A stretch of DNA of 64,000 nucleotides, from the NCBI GenBank assembly GCA_031404815.1, contig JANNIH010000019.1:86905-150904 (forward strand). Direction: 5' to 3'. This DNA is from DASYKS01 sp031404815 (GTDB lineage Bacteria > Acidobacteriota > Thermoanaerobaculia > Multivoradales > UBA5704). Below, piece by piece: positions 63,966 through 64,000 of this stretch (positions are counted from its first letter, which is position 1; every line of letters begins with the position of its first letter). Below the pieces are notes generated by a model. The model was given only the letters and a program-made list of their open reading frames with translations, did not search any database and was not told where the DNA came from. The position numbers were made by a program, and so were the translations under genes.

Positions 63966-63998
63966 CCCAGGGCTGAGGCCGAAGGCCGATGCCCTGGG
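63966..63998. terminator. Inverted repeat at the window edge
   Basis: CCCAGGGC (63966-63973) and GCCCTGGG (63991-63998) can form a hairpin 144 bases after the last stop. The 178-base tail 63823-64000 has no gene that I recognise. Confidence 0.4.
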
Positions 63999-64000
63999 TT

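Overview
The window is a high-GC bacterial chromosome segment from a diderm: it carries bamA, skp, lpxD, fabZ and lpxA, an Oar-type TonB-dependent receptor and MacA-like adaptor/permease genes. The mix of an Oar-like receptor, a large Ser/Thr kinase, a sulfatase-TPR lipoprotein, LysM/FecR proteins and many secreted peptidases points to Acidobacteriota, perhaps near Thermoanaerobaculia. That placement is an inference from gene content; there is no rRNA gene here to test it. No tRNA or rRNA gene was recognised.

Layout. 1-9.1 kb: envelope biogenesis (3' end of bamA, skp, lpxD-fabZ-lpxA, a Gfo/Idh/MocA oxidoreductase), then a periplasmic adaptor and two FtsX/MacB-type permeases. 9.1-9.8 kb: a ParD/ParE pair with a palindromic operator. 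9.9-23 kb: Ser/Thr kinase, LysM-FecR protein, thiC, a VapC toxin with an odd membrane-anchored partner, dehydrogenase, sulfatase-TPR lipoprotein, LD-carboxypeptidase. 22.8-25.5 kb: accessory island with BrnT plus antitoxin, a 15-C homopolymer, a shortened DUF433 gene and a lower-GC histidine/glycine-rich membrane protein. 25.7-42.8 kb: Oar-like receptor, DUF4143 ATPase, pirin, papain-like peptidase with a small companion gene, GCS2-CBS fusion, HMG-CoA reductase, sirtuin, M14-type deacylase, a frameshifted small gene, S10 peptidase, polytopic membrane protein and cspA. 43.3-43.5 kb: a regular array of 11 short palindromes about 20 bp apart. 44.9-47.2 kb: a CRISPR array of 27 repeats with no cas gene in the window, probably transcribed leftward from a leader on its right. 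47.2-52.8 kb: pRiA4b ORF-3 protein, radical SAM/SPASM protein, aldo/keto-reductase-like protein lacking most of its catalytic tetrad, class III aminotransferase and SDR. 53-56.7 kb: YjbR-like and DUF4287/DUF5655 proteins, a probable RiPP (class I lanthipeptide-like) precursor, and an M28 membrane peptidase. 56.8-60.8 kb: a three-gene cassette. 60.9-64 kb: guaB and a secreted repeat protein.

The most notable system is the cassette at 56.8-60.8 kb. It contains a lysine/ornithine N-hydroxylase, a cupin-MetRS fusion of the hydrazine-synthetase type (the N-N bond-forming architecture known from s56-p1 and pyrazomycin biosynthesis), and a SpeD-fold pyruvoyl decarboxylase homologue with the Ser/His/Cys catalytic spacing intact. 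Together they suggest a compact route to a decarboxylated hydrazine-containing amine in a phylum where I know of no such pathway. Other leads are the orphan RiPP precursor, the cysteine peptidase paired with a free-standing copy of its own N-terminal domain, and the helically spaced palindrome array.
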